DNA of 64,000 bases from Paenibacillus sinopodophylli. Its GTDB lineage: Bacteria > Bacillota > Bacilli > Paenibacillales > Paenibacillaceae. Both the position numbers and the translations under genes were made by a program. Each line of letters starts with the position of its first letter. Position 1 is the stretch's first letter. The stretch covers positions 1-64,000 of the forward strand of contig NZ_VDBO01000019.1 in assembly GCF_005930355.1 (NCBI RefSeq), written 5' to 3'. The notes below the pieces were generated by a model that searched no databases, had not been told where the DNA came from, and was given only the letters and a program-made list of their open reading frames with translations. Below are positions 16,610 to 25,074 of this stretch, piece by piece.

Positions 16610-19600
16610 ATGAACACAAGAGAAACAAAGAAGCACAATAACGTCGCAGGCAGATCAATGAAGGGTTGGAAACGACTGCTTGCAACAGGCATGGCTGTAT
16701 TGGTTGCCGGCAACATTGGCATATGGCCAGCACCCACAGCAGAGGCATCACTTGAGGTGGATTGGGTATGGAGCTACACGGAGGGCGCAATCGGCAACAG
16801 TACAGATTTGGATTACAATGATGTCCTGTATGACAGCGAGAGAGACGTATATTTGGCAGTCGGCGATAATGGTGCCATTGCTTATTCACAAGATTTGAAC
16901 AATTGGATTATCGATCATGTGGAAAGCTTTGAAGAAAACGGCATTGATTTCAATTCGGTCGTTAAATTTGGAAACGGTTATATTGCTGTTGGCGAAAAAA
17001 TGTCCATTGCCGTATTAGACTACGACACGAAAGATGCTTCAGTTGTTATACCAGAAAATATAGATAACCCATTCATAAATAACGACGAAGAGTTTGACTT
17101 GGAAGAAGTAACGGTCATCGACGATGTCCTTTGGGCTGGCGGTGAGGGCGGTATCATTCTTCAGTCAAATGATGGTGAATTGTGGCAAGCGCGTCTTCCG
17201 CTCAAATATGACCTCGATTCCAGTTCGGAATACGATACAACAGTAAAAACCATTATTAAGGGCAAAGACGAAGAAATTCTAATCGGCGCTTCCGAAGGAC
17301 TTGTAGCCAAACAGAATATGCAGGACTGGGAGTATGAATACGTTGGCAACAACTCTATTTATAAGCTCGCATGGAATGATCAACGCTACCTGCTCGTAGG
17401 CGGACAAGGTACCATTTTTAATAAGCGACCGGGTAGTAGCTGGATTGATCGCAATGTCTATCATTCAGATACGGACACTTATGAGGTTACGTCTGAAAAC
17501 ATTCGTACAGCCGTTTGGGCTGGAGATCGCTATGTCGCGCTCGGAAGTGACTTAACGATTCTGGAATCGATAAGCGGCAGCGACTGGCTTAACAAATCTT
17601 TTAGTGACAAAGATATAAACATTGAATCCGCCGCATGGAACGGCACACAAGTTGTCGGTGTCGGCGAAGAGGGTTTGCTCGTTGTTGGCGGTCCAGAGGT
17701 AGATGAGGTGCCAATCGAGCAGCAGCCTAACACTTGGCAGGAAATGGACGATATGGCTTGGCCTTCTGCGCTAAAGACGCTAGAGAAGGCTGTTCAATTG
17801 GACGGTAAATTCTATATTGCAGGCCTTACTAATGAAGTCCCTGCGCGCAGCGTGCTCTATGTCTATGATCAAAATGACTCCGAGTGGGATGAGGTTATTG
17901 AATTAGCCAAATATGCCTACAACGATGATGAGTTTACAATTGCAAACGGTTATGGCATGGCCGTTCTAAACAACGAAATTTATACAATGGGCGGATACAT
18001 CAGCTCTTCCAATTATGCACTGTTTCACAAGATTGCACCCTTGAATTCGCAAGTCTGGACAGCCTTGCCTGACTGGTCCTCTACTACCGACGGCAGCAAT
18101 ACAGGCAGAGCATATGTAGCAGCAAGCGCTGCAGGTGACAGCCTTTATATGATTGGCGGCGCCTCTGGCATGACAGTCTCCAAAGACATTCTCAAATATA
18201 CGCCTGACGAAAATAATGGCGTATGGGTAAAAACGGCTCAAATTGCCGCAAATAAAGCGGCTATTGCCTCCGCAGTCGTTAACGATAACATCTATCTATT
18301 CGGTGGATCTTTTGGTCCTACTATTTATAATGATGTCGAGGTGTATGACCCGGCTCTAAACACTGTAACAAAGCTGGAAAGTCCAGCAGCTGGATATGCC
18401 GGACGCGTAGGTGCCTCGGCAGCAGCTCTTCCGGATGGCACGATTATGCTAATTGGCGGCAGCGCCTCTGTAGACACATCAAATGTACCACAATCCTCTG
18501 TGACGGCGTTCCATACGTCAAGTGGCAAGTGGAGCTGTCTGGCTAATATGCCTGAAGCTCGTCTTCATTCTACAGCATTAACCCTAATCGAAGGCAACGA
18601 AACCTACGTTTATGTGTTCGGAGGCTTAACAGCTGAATTTAACGCGGCTACATCCGTACTTCGCTACAAAGTACCAGCACAATTCCCATCTTGTGGCGGT
18701 GAAACAGAAGTTCCCGGCGACAATGGTGGGGGCGATGGAGATACTGGAAACGGCGGTTCTGATGGTGGTTCTGACGGCGGTAATAGCGGAAGTGGCGGCG
18801 ATACTGGAAACGGTTCTACTCCTGTTACAACCGTAACTGCAGATAAGCAGCTTGATGTTTACATTGACGGCATCAAACAGCCTTCACTCGCAACTATTAA
18901 AGAAAGTGCTTTCGGCACCAGCAAACAAGCAGTCATCAAAGTAATAGAAGACAATCTGAAGAAGAAGCTTGATCAAGAGCCCGGCAAAAAAGTAACGATT
19001 CCGGTAACAGGCAGCTACTCCTCTGTAATCGGTGAAATTAATGGCGGAATTCTACAGCTGCTTGAGAGCCGCGGAGCGTTACTGGAGCTTACAACCGATA
19101 AGGCTTCTTACTCCATTCCAGCTGCCTTGCTTCAACTGAAAGCATTGGCAGAAAAGCTAGGCGCAGGCAATGATATAAGCAAGCTTACTTTACGTCTGGA
19201 GATTGCGGATAGCAGCAGCGCACAATCCACTGCAATTGAGCAGGCTGCCAAAAATAACGGAGCAACTAACCTTGTTAGCCCGGTAGAGTTCACAATTACG
19301 GCAAGCGTAGGGGATAAGCAAGTCGAAGTAAATAGCTTTGGCCAATATGTAAAACGTGAAATTGCCCTTCCTGTAGGAACAGATCCTACCCGCATTACTA
19401 CAGGTGTCGTTCTTACGAAATCTGGGTTATTGCTGCATGTGCCAACCGAAGTGGTACAACGTGGAGAACAATATTTTGCTATTATTAACAGTTTGACGAA
19501 TAGTACGTATTCTGTCATCTACCATCCACGTGGTTTTGAAGATGTGAAAGGACATTGGAGTGAAGCGGAAGTGAACGACATGGCTTCCCGTTTAGTCGTA

Positions 19601-20092
19601 AATGGCTTGAACGAGAAATCCTTCGCTCCTGACCAATCTGTAACACGGGCAGAGTTCGCTGCAATTGCCATCCGTGCGCTTGGTTTACAAGTAGAGGAAC
19701 AAGGAGCGCTTCCAAGCGATGTAGGAGCAGAGCAATGGTATGCCGCTTCGATTCGTACGGCTATTCAGTATCATTTGATCACTGGCTATGCAGATGGTTC
19801 TTTCCAGCCAAACCAACCAATCGCTCGCAGCGAGGCAGCAGCTATTCTGTCGCGTGCACTCGAGCTGGCGGATCCTGCTGCACAGCTAAGCGAGCAGGAG
19901 ATCACTACTTCTCTAGCGGCATTCAATGACAGCGTGGAAATCGCCGACTGGGCCAAAGCATCCTTGGCGACAGCGATTGATCGCGGCATTATGAAAGGCA
20001 GCAACGGCAGCCTTCATGCAACCGAGCAAGTTTCCAGAGCACAGGCTGCGGCCATGTTCGCACGATTGCTTCAATCTTCTAAGCTTATCTAA
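16610..20092 (+). CDS. S-layer-anchored protein with two beta-propellers (Kelch) and three SLH domains
   Basis: 1160 residues from ATG 16610, with GGGGG 7 bases upstream. Signal peptide to about residue 47 (cut after TAEA). Residues about 48-365 are a propeller of YCF48/sialidase-like blades (YLAVGDNGAIAYS, LLVGGQGTIF, VVGVGEEGLL). Residues about 375-700 are Kelch repeats (YIAGL, LYMIGGASG, IYLFGGSFG, IMLIGGSA, VYVFGG). A Gly/Asp/Ser linker (700-738) leads to a domain shared with other SLH proteins (about 740-970). SLH domains at about 975-1025, 1035-1090 and 1100-1157 attach it to pyruvylated wall polymer. The likely role is surface display of binding propellers; ligand unknown. A strong terminator follows. 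Confidence 0.92.
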   Translation: MNTRETKKHNNVAGRSMKGWKRLLATGMAVLVAGNIGIWPAPTAEASLEVDWVWSYTEGAIGNSTDLDYNDVLYDSERDVYLAVGDNGAIAYSQDLNNWIIDHVESFEENGIDFNSVVKFGNGYIAVGEKMSIAVLDYDTKDASVVIPENIDNPFINNDEEFDLEEVTVIDDVLWAGGEGGIILQSNDGELWQARLPLKYDLDSSSEYDTTVKTIIKGKDEEILIGASEGLVAKQNMQDWEYEYVGNNSIYKLAWNDQRYLLVGGQGTIFNKRPGSSWIDRNVYHSDTDTYEVTSENIRTAVWAGDRYVALGSDLTILESISGSDWLNKSFSDKDINIESAAWNGTQVVGVGEEGLLVVGGPEVDEVPIEQQPNTWQEMDDMAWPSALKTLEKAVQLDGKFYIAGLTNEVPARSVLYVYDQNDSEWDEVIELAKYAYNDDEFTIANGYGMAVLNNEIYTMGGYISSSNYALFHKIAPLNSQVWTALPDWSSTTDGSNTGRAYVAASAAGDSLYMIGGASGMTVSKDILKYTPDENNGVWVKTAQIAANKAAIASAVVNDNIYLFGGSFGPTIYNDVEVYDPALNTVTKLESPAAGYAGRVGASAAALPDGTIMLIGGSASVDTSNVPQSSVTAFHTSSGKWSCLANMPEARLHSTALTLIEGNETYVYVFGGLTAEFNAATSVLRYKVPAQFPSCGGETEVPGDNGGGDGDTGNGGSDGGSDGGNSGSGGDTGNGSTPVTTVTADKQLDVYIDGIKQPSLATIKESAFGTSKQAVIKVIEDNLKKKLDQEPGKKVTIPVTGSYSSVIGEINGGILQLLESRGALLELTTDKASYSIPAALLQLKALAEKLGAGNDISKLTLRLEIADSSSAQSTAIEQAAKNNGATNLVSPVEFTITASVGDKQVEVNSFGQYVKREIALPVGTDPTRITTGVVLTKSGLLLHVPTEVVQRGEQYFAIINSLTNSTYSVIYHPRGFEDVKGHWSEAEVNDMASRLVVNGLNEKSFAPDQSVTRAEFAAIAIRALGLQVEEQGALPSDVGAEQWYAASIRTAIQYHLITGYADGSFQPNQPIARSEAAAILSRALELADPAAQLSEQEITTSLAAFNDSVEIADWAKASLATAIDRGIMKGSNGSLHATEQVSRAQAAAMFARLLQSSKLI

Positions 20093-20094
20093 TT

Positions 20095-20140
20095 AAAAAA
20101 GCTGCCTCCCGTGGACGACTCCATGGGAGACAGCTTTTTT
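20095..20140 (+). terminator. Terminator of the Kelch/SLH gene
   Basis: AAAAAAGCTGCCTCCC pairs with GGGAGACAGCTTTTTT (one mismatch) and ends in a T-tract. The symmetric A and T tracts make it work in both directions, also for the minus-strand regulator gene. Confidence 0.88.
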
Positions 20141-20195
20141 GCATTTAAACGCATAACCACCTGTAGTAGACATCCTCAAGCGAATAAACAAATAC

Positions 20196-21347
20196 TTATT
20201 TGATCCCATCCGATAAGCCTCTTATAAGGGAGTCATACTGCATTAACAATTCTTGGGGTGGACGTATGCCAAGTTCTCGCTTAAGTAGTCTCACATAGTC
20301 GGTGTATTGGGCGGTTAACCGTTTTTTTTCGCCTTCTTGCGCATGCATCCTCATAAGCAGCCCGACAACGGGTTCATCCAGCGGATTACGGGCATGCAGC
20401 TTGAGCAGCAGTTTGGAGGCGGCGGCTGTATGGGGCATACCAAGCAGCGTTGCAGCTAAATCTCTTACAAAAACAGAATAGCGTTCAGCCAGCTGATCCG
20501 TCTCATAAATAGCCCATACATACGCTTTGCTTCCGAATAGGTCGCCCGTATACAGCCGTTCAACAGCTAGCGCTTCCTCCACATTGTCTGCATGTATACT
20601 GCCCAGCTTATCTACCTGGCGCTCAAATTCCTCGTAGTCAATAACAGCACCCTCCAGCTCAAGCGCATAACCATCATTCTCCGATCGAATCGCCTCCCGA
20701 AGCCCGATTGGCTCGAGCGACTTACGCAGCTGGTATACGGTCGTATTCAAATACTTCTCGGCATTCATACTCGCCATTCCTGCGAATATATCCGTGATTA
20801 AACGGGAGCGCGAAATCCATTTACCGCGATTTAGCAGCAAGTAAGCAAACAGCTCTGCACTTTTACTGGAAATCCACTTTACACGCCCTGTTTCATTTCT
20901 AACAAAAAAATCGCCAAGTGTCGCAACACTGATTCGACTGCTGCTTGGAGTGGCAGCGTCTGCTGGCTGCGGCAACTGAACGGTTTTTCTACTCTCAAGC
21001 GCGCGGTTAACGGTTCGCTCCAACCTCTCCTGAGTCACCGGCTTTACCAAGTAATCAAGCACGGACAGCTCAAATGCTTCCAAAGCGTAATCCTTGTGTG
21101 AGGTAACAAACACAATTTGAGTCTTGCAGCCCGCCTCATCCAGCTTAGCGGCAAACGTTAGGCCACTGTCACCTGGCATAGAGATGTCCACAAACGCAAG
21201 TTCCACATCGCTGTTGCTATCTAAGAACGAGGAGGCAGCATGCGTATCTGCGAACGTTCCCGCCACCTGCAGTTCAGGATACTTCACCAGCATCTTCCGC
21301 ATAATTAAGTGCATGACAGGCTCATCATCAATGAGTATAACTTTCAT
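20196..21347 (-). CDS. SARP-like response regulator (REC, winged helix, BTAD)
   Basis: 383 residues. Receiver domain 1-120 with D7-D8 and phosphoacceptor D54 in LAFVDISMPG, and lysine in DYLVKPVT. A Trans_reg_C-like DNA-binding domain follows at about 140-225 (WISSKSAELFAYLLLNRGKWI). A bacterial transcriptional activation domain (BTAD, TPR-like) fills about 235-375 and ends RELGIRPPQELL. This order is the family of SARP-like regulators of Paenibacillaceae paired with 7TM kinases. The ATG overlaps the 3' end of the kinase gene by 20 bases, so the pair is translationally coupled. Confidence 0.93.
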   Translation of the reverse strand: MKVILIDDEPVMHLIMRKMLVKYPELQVAGTFADTHAASSFLDSNSDVELAFVDISMPGDSGLTFAAKLDEAGCKTQIVFVTSHKDYALEAFELSVLDYLVKPVTQERLERTVNRALESRKTVQLPQPADAATPSSSRISVATLGDFFVRNETGRVKWISSKSAELFAYLLLNRGKWISRSRLITDIFAGMASMNAEKYLNTTVYQLRKSLEPIGLREAIRSENDGYALELEGAVIDYEEFERQVDKLGSIHADNVEEALAVERLYTGDLFGSKAYVWAIYETDQLAERYSVFVRDLAATLLGMPHTAAASKLLLKLHARNPLDEPVVGLLMRMHAQEGEKKRLTAQYTDYVRLLKRELGIRPPQELLMQYDSLIRGLSDGIK

Positions 21348-23157
21348 TCGCTCTCACCACCGCTCCTTCACGTTCTTTTATTCCTTCACTCCCAGCTGTA
21401 CCAGGTAGCGTGAATAAGAAAGTAGTTCCTTGTCCTGACAAGCTCTCGAAGCGCAGGCTTCCGCCATGCATACGTAGAAACTCCCGAGTCAATACGAGCC
21501 CAAACCTCATATCTCCCCCATCTTCCTTGCTTGCAAAGCCCGGCTCCTTGAAGAACATATCATCATGACGCAACAGCTCAGCTGTTTCCTCATCAATCCC
21601 GCTCCCATTGTCGCTTATAGATACCGTTACCTGATTGTCCGCCATGGAAGCGCTAAGCTTAATGTCGCCTCCGATATCCGTATACTTGATGGCATTTGAC
21701 AACAAATTGCGAAAGATTAGATCCAGCATTTCCTTATCCGCATTTACCGTAAACCGCTCGTCTATATGCTCCACAATTTGAATGTTCTTCATGCCGGCTC
21801 TTGCTCCGGCGAGTGACAGCGCCTGCCTTACAACCTGCTGTAGATTCCATGAAATCGGACGGAAAGCAACCTCCCCATTCTGGCTGCGGTACCAATCAAG
21901 CAAGTTGTCCACCAGGTGAAACGTACCCCGGACTTGCCGCCTAATTTCTTGGAATACCTCAGCACTAGCAATATCGCTGTCAGCCGGCTCTTCACCCAGA
22001 AGCTCCGTCAAGCTGACCAGCAAAGCAATCGGGTCCCGGATGTCATGTGCCATTACGGTGAACAGCTTGTCCTTAAACGTATTCAATCGTAATAACCGTT
22101 CAGACTTTTCGCGAAGCCGTTCCTCATTTTCCTTTAGCTCCGTGATATCATTAAACATCAACATTTTTCCGATGGGTATATTTCCAGTGTCATAAATATA
22201 AGTTAAGCTGCACACAAAGTAGCATTGTCGATTATGAAGGAAACGCTGTAGAGGGAAACGATTATCTTTGTAGTCTGCGTCGCTAATTCGATCAAGTAGA
22301 TCTGGACATGCCGAGAGCACATCCTTGCCTAGCGCGGGAACACTGTCCGCTTGCCCAAGCTCTGGAAATACTTCCTCAGCTGCATGATTATAATTGACGA
22401 TTTGGTCCTCATAGTCCAGTAAGATAACACCGTCACGAATGGTATCGAACATTTTGGCGTAGGCCAGTGGCGTTAAGCGTAGCAGTCTGAACCTGAAAAT
22501 ACCCCATGCATAGACGAGACCTGATATCGCAAAACCAAATGGAGTGAGGTCGATAACTTTGCTGAACATGTACGCAATGTTGAACAGCATGGGAGCCCCA
22601 GCACCTAGAATCAAAACAATAATCTGCTTTCTTATAATTGGCAGTGCCCGCAGGTACATCGGAATAAACAGCAGAATGCCGAGCAGCAGAATCGTATAGT
22701 TGTAAATGGCGTGTACGGCATACCAAGGTCCCTTTACCGTAATAAACAAGGGTATCGTCTCATTCGGGTTCGGTATATAGGCTTCATAGATAAGATGATG
22801 CCAATCATTGGTGACATGCAGAAGAAACGTTGCTATCGGAATGCAAAACACAAGAATGGAAAGCCACTTTCGATACTGTACCCCAAGTCCAGTAAATTGA
22901 AAAACAAGCAGCAGCCAAAATGCGGAGACAAAGGGGATACCCAAGTATTCAATCTGAAGCGACAGTTTTATGCCGCTCAAGCTTCCACTTACCAGCTCGA
23001 ACGCATAGCCGAGCGAATAACAGGAAGCCGTAATCATCATATAAATCATCGTCCTCGCCACCTGTAGATGGCGTTTCCGATAGGACAGAAAGGACACGAA
23101 CAACATGAGCGCCGTGGCAAAACATAATAGTATTGACATCCACTGCCTTGTATCCAC
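21328..23157 (-). CDS. 7TM-sensor histidine kinase with PAS domain
   Basis: 609 residues from a GTG start with GGGAGG 8 bases upstream. The first 220 residues hold seven hydrophobic segments, matching the 'histidine kinase N-terminal 7TM' sensor. A PAS domain follows (about 225-345, DTIRDGVILLDYEDQIVNYN). HisKA has phosphoacceptor H371 in VMAHDIRDPIALL, then an ATPase domain with LLSNAIKYTD, ISDNGSGID and a shortened final glycine box (FGLVLTREFLRMHGG). It should phosphorylate the REC-BTAD regulator encoded next. The 7TM domain suggests a small membrane-soluble or surface ligand. Confidence 0.92.
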   Translation of the reverse strand: MDTRQWMSILLCFATALMLFVSFLSYRKRHLQVARTMIYMMITASCYSLGYAFELVSGSLSGIKLSLQIEYLGIPFVSAFWLLLVFQFTGLGVQYRKWLSILVFCIPIATFLLHVTNDWHHLIYEAYIPNPNETIPLFITVKGPWYAVHAIYNYTILLLGILLFIPMYLRALPIIRKQIIVLILGAGAPMLFNIAYMFSKVIDLTPFGFAISGLVYAWGIFRFRLLRLTPLAYAKMFDTIRDGVILLDYEDQIVNYNHAAEEVFPELGQADSVPALGKDVLSACPDLLDRISDADYKDNRFPLQRFLHNRQCYFVCSLTYIYDTGNIPIGKMLMFNDITELKENEERLREKSERLLRLNTFKDKLFTVMAHDIRDPIALLVSLTELLGEEPADSDIASAEVFQEIRRQVRGTFHLVDNLLDWYRSQNGEVAFRPISWNLQQVVRQALSLAGARAGMKNIQIVEHIDERFTVNADKEMLDLIFRNLLSNAIKYTDIGGDIKLSASMADNQVTVSISDNGSGIDEETAELLRHDDMFFKEPGFASKEDGGDMRFGLVLTREFLRMHGGSLRFESLSGQGTTFLFTLPGTAGSEGIKEREGAVVRANESYTH

Positions 23158-23256
23158 GACGGTTCCTCCCTACTTCTGATCTGTCTAACATTCGACAAAA
23201 TTATTCATAATCCTTGTAAATCTTCTAGAACCTTTCAGAACACTAGCAGATCGCAC

Positions 23257-23286
23257 AAAAAAACCGCAGGGAGGATATCCCTACGG
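23257..23286 (-). terminator. Terminator of the ResA-like gene
   Basis: On the minus strand CCGTAGGGA and TCCCTGCGG pair around a 5-base loop, followed by seven T residues. Confidence 0.85.
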
Positions 23287-23297
23287 CAGCCAGCCAG

Positions 23298-23906
23298 CTA
23301 GCTGCTTAGCAGCAGCCCGTCAATGACCTTTTTTAATTCTTCCTCATACATAGTGCCAAGCTTTCGATGCGCAATCTTACCATTCTTATCGATAAATATA
23401 GATACCGGTAGGGCGCTGACCCCATAATCCTGCGCTACCTTCTTACTTGGATCAAGCAGCGTTGTCAGCTCATAGCTATGCTCTTGCATAAAGCTGTTTA
23501 CAAGCTCCTGCTTCTCTCCAACACTTACAGTAAGTACAACCAGATTCTCGTCTTTATATAAGCCATTCACCTTGTTAATATCGGGAAGTTCCTTCTTACA
23601 CCACTTGCACCATGTCGCCCAGAAGTTCAAATATACACTTTTGCCTCTCAAATCTTTGAGGTTGACTTGATTCCCATCCAAATCAGTTAACGTAAAATCG
23701 ATTGCATCCTCTAGCTCAGCCGTTTCAACGGGAACGCTGCTGACTACTGGAGCTGAAGCAGGGCTTTCGCTCACTATACTCGCCTCTACTGTGGGCTGCG
23801 GAAGCTCACTTTCCTCTTTGCCGCTAATGCTGTATTGATTCGTTGCATACGCCGCAAACAGGAACAGCACGATGACGGAGGCTCCTATTAAAATATTTTT
23901 TCTCAT
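23298..23906 (-). CDS. TlpA/ResA-type membrane-anchored thioredoxin
   Basis: 202 residues from ATG 23906, with AAGGAG 9 bases upstream. A short N-terminal membrane anchor (NILIGASVIVLFLFAAYA) is followed by a Ser/Pro/Val spacer to about residue 65, then an AhpC/TlpA-type thioredoxin fold. The redox centre is WATWCKWCKKE, and the cis-proline loop is SALPVSIFID. ResA and its relatives reduce disulfides outside the membrane, for example in cytochrome c. Here the neighbours are a low-complexity protein ending in two cysteines and an SLH protein with thioredoxin-like domains, so it may serve a surface redox path. It lies 125 bases after the low-complexity gene, beyond a possible terminator. Confidence 0.88.
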   Translation of the reverse strand: MRKNILIGASVIVLFLFAAYATNQYSISGKEESELPQPTVEASIVSESPASAPVVSSVPVETAELEDAIDFTLTDLDGNQVNLKDLRGKSVYLNFWATWCKWCKKELPDINKVNGLYKDENLVVLTVSVGEKQELVNSFMQEHSYELTTLLDPSKKVAQDYGVSALPVSIFIDKNGKIAHRKLGTMYEEELKKVIDGLLLSS

Positions 23907-23979
23907 GTCGAGTACTCCTTTTGCAATCGAGAACGCTATTAAAGCGACTGATTGCCCTTCATTCTGAATGTAAGTATGG

Positions 23980-24007
23980 AAAAGGGAGCAGTCCAATGAC
24001 CGCCCCC
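23980..24007 (-). terminator. Attenuating hairpin between the low-complexity gene and the ResA-like gene
   Basis: On the minus strand GGGGGCGGTC and GACTGCTCCC pair (two G-U pairs) around ATTG and are followed by TTTT. Readthrough into the ResA-like gene is plausible. Confidence 0.6.
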
Positions 24008-24031
24008 AACTCAAGTGCGTTTGCTAATGGA

Positions 24032-24718
24032 TTAGCAGCCCTCTTCACAGAATTCTTCAGAAGACGAAGACGTATCCGAGGAGGAGGAGGAAGAAGAGGA
24101 CGGAGTAGTGACAGCAGGTACCACAACTTTAACTTCTTGCTTCTTCGCGACCGTAATGGATTTTTTCGTTTCTTCTGGAGCAGTTGCTGGTGCAACTGGC
24201 TGAGTTGCTTCCTTAGCAACAACCGCTGGTTCTTGCTTAACTACTTCCTTAACAACAGGGGCAGCAGCAACCTTAACTTCCTCTTTGGCAACAGGAGCAA
24301 TTGCTGCTGGAGCATTCGTTGCTTTCGGCTGCACGGCTGCTTTGCTAGCATTGCTGCTCGAAGCTTGATTATCAGCTGCTGGTGATTTCACCTCTACATT
24401 CGCTTCCAATGCCTTAGCTATAACAGACGTTTCTGACTTCACTTCCTGAACAACTGCCGCCGCTGTTGCTGGCTTTGCAATTTCGGATGCAATTGGCTCA
24501 CTTGGCTCAGTACGGTTAGCTTCTGCAGTTGGCTGTACTTCCGCTGCCTTAACAGGCGCTGACTGCGGTTTTGCTTCCTTCACTACTGCCGGCGCAACGA
24601 CAGCGCTGCCGTTCTCCGACTTTCCTTCGTCAACTTTCTTATTGGCAGATACAACAGCATAGGTTAAGGACAATATGGCTACGGCTGCAATAATAATGAA
24701 CAAAGATAGCTTTTTCAT
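24032..24718 (-). CDS. Exported Ala/Val/Lys-rich low-complexity protein ending in CEEGC
   Basis: 228 residues. An N-terminal hydrophobic helix (KLSLFIIIAAVAILSLTYAV) acts as signal or anchor. The body (about 27-200) is low-complexity, built of Ala, Val, Lys, Glu and Pro with recurring VVKE, PVAK and EVK units, so probably unfolded and extended. A serine run leads to the last residues SSEEFCEEGC, which contain the only two cysteines, spaced by three residues at the very end. I know no family. The ending suggests a flexible tether carrying a redox-active or metal-binding tip. The gene has its own promoter and an attenuator leader related to that of the upstream SLH gene, and a thioredoxin gene follows. 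Confidence 0.7.
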   Translation of the reverse strand: MKKLSLFIIIAAVAILSLTYAVVSANKKVDEGKSENGSAVVAPAVVKEAKPQSAPVKAAEVQPTAEANRTEPSEPIASEIAKPATAAAVVQEVKSETSVIAKALEANVEVKSPAADNQASSSNASKAAVQPKATNAPAAIAPVAKEEVKVAAAPVVKEVVKQEPAVVAKEATQPVAPATAPEETKKSITVAKKQEVKVVVPAVTTPSSSSSSSSDTSSSSEEFCEEGC

Positions 24719-24789
24719 CGTTTACAAACATCCCTTCGCTCTTCATGAGCATGTTAGTAGTAGAACTTATCTGCAGTAATCAGTATGCA

Positions 24790-24899
24790 TAAAAAAAAGA
24801 GACACAAAGCGTGTGCGAATTCGCACTCTCATTGTATCTCTGGTGGTCCAGTAGATTATTTCACCTCAAGGCCATTAAAGAGCCTTGCGTTAAACTTAT
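24790..24899 (-). ncRNA. Leader RNA 1: conserved core plus intrinsic terminator
   Basis: Transcribed from the promoter at 24906-24934 toward the low-complexity gene. It holds a hairpin (CAAGGC/GCCTTG), then the core AATAATCTACTGGACCACC, in which CTGG and CCAG form a small stem, then a terminator stem GAGATACA/TGTGTCTC with inner GTGCGAATTCGCAC and eight T residues. The core closely matches that of leader 2 at 29170-29285. The layout (promoter, folded aptamer-like part, terminator, then ORF) is that of a riboswitch or protein-controlled attenuator. I do not recognise the class. Confidence 0.65.
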
Positions 24900-24905
24900 A
24901 ATCTT

Positions 24906-24934
24906 ATTGTATGAGTACATCAGACAGGTGTCAA
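24906..24934 (-). promoter_or_regulatory. Sigma-A promoter of the low-complexity gene
   Basis: On the minus strand TTGACA (24934-24929) and TACAAT (24911-24906) are separated by exactly 17 bases. Confidence 0.85.
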
Positions 24935-25012
24935 TCATTTTAATGTTTTTCCTATAGATTTAATCGGATTTAATACTCGAAACCAAATTACTGTATCTCA
25001 TCGCCTCATGAA

Positions 25013-25050
25013 GGAAAGAATGGACAGCCTACGGCTGCCCATTCCTTTCT
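25013..25050 (-). terminator. Terminator of the thioredoxin-like SLH gene
   Basis: GAAAGGAATGGGCAGCC and GCTGTCCATTCTTTC pair around GTAG on the minus strand, 25 bases after the stop codon. Confidence 0.8.
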
Positions 25051-25074
25051 CGAATACAGTTATAGCTGCCGCTC

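Noticed and set aside
24790-24899. Leader 1 as a T-box, c-di-GMP-I, PyrR or SAM leader
   Set aside because: The diagnostic parts of these (for example the T-box GGGUGGNACCGCG region or the GEMM core) are missing. It was left as unclassified.
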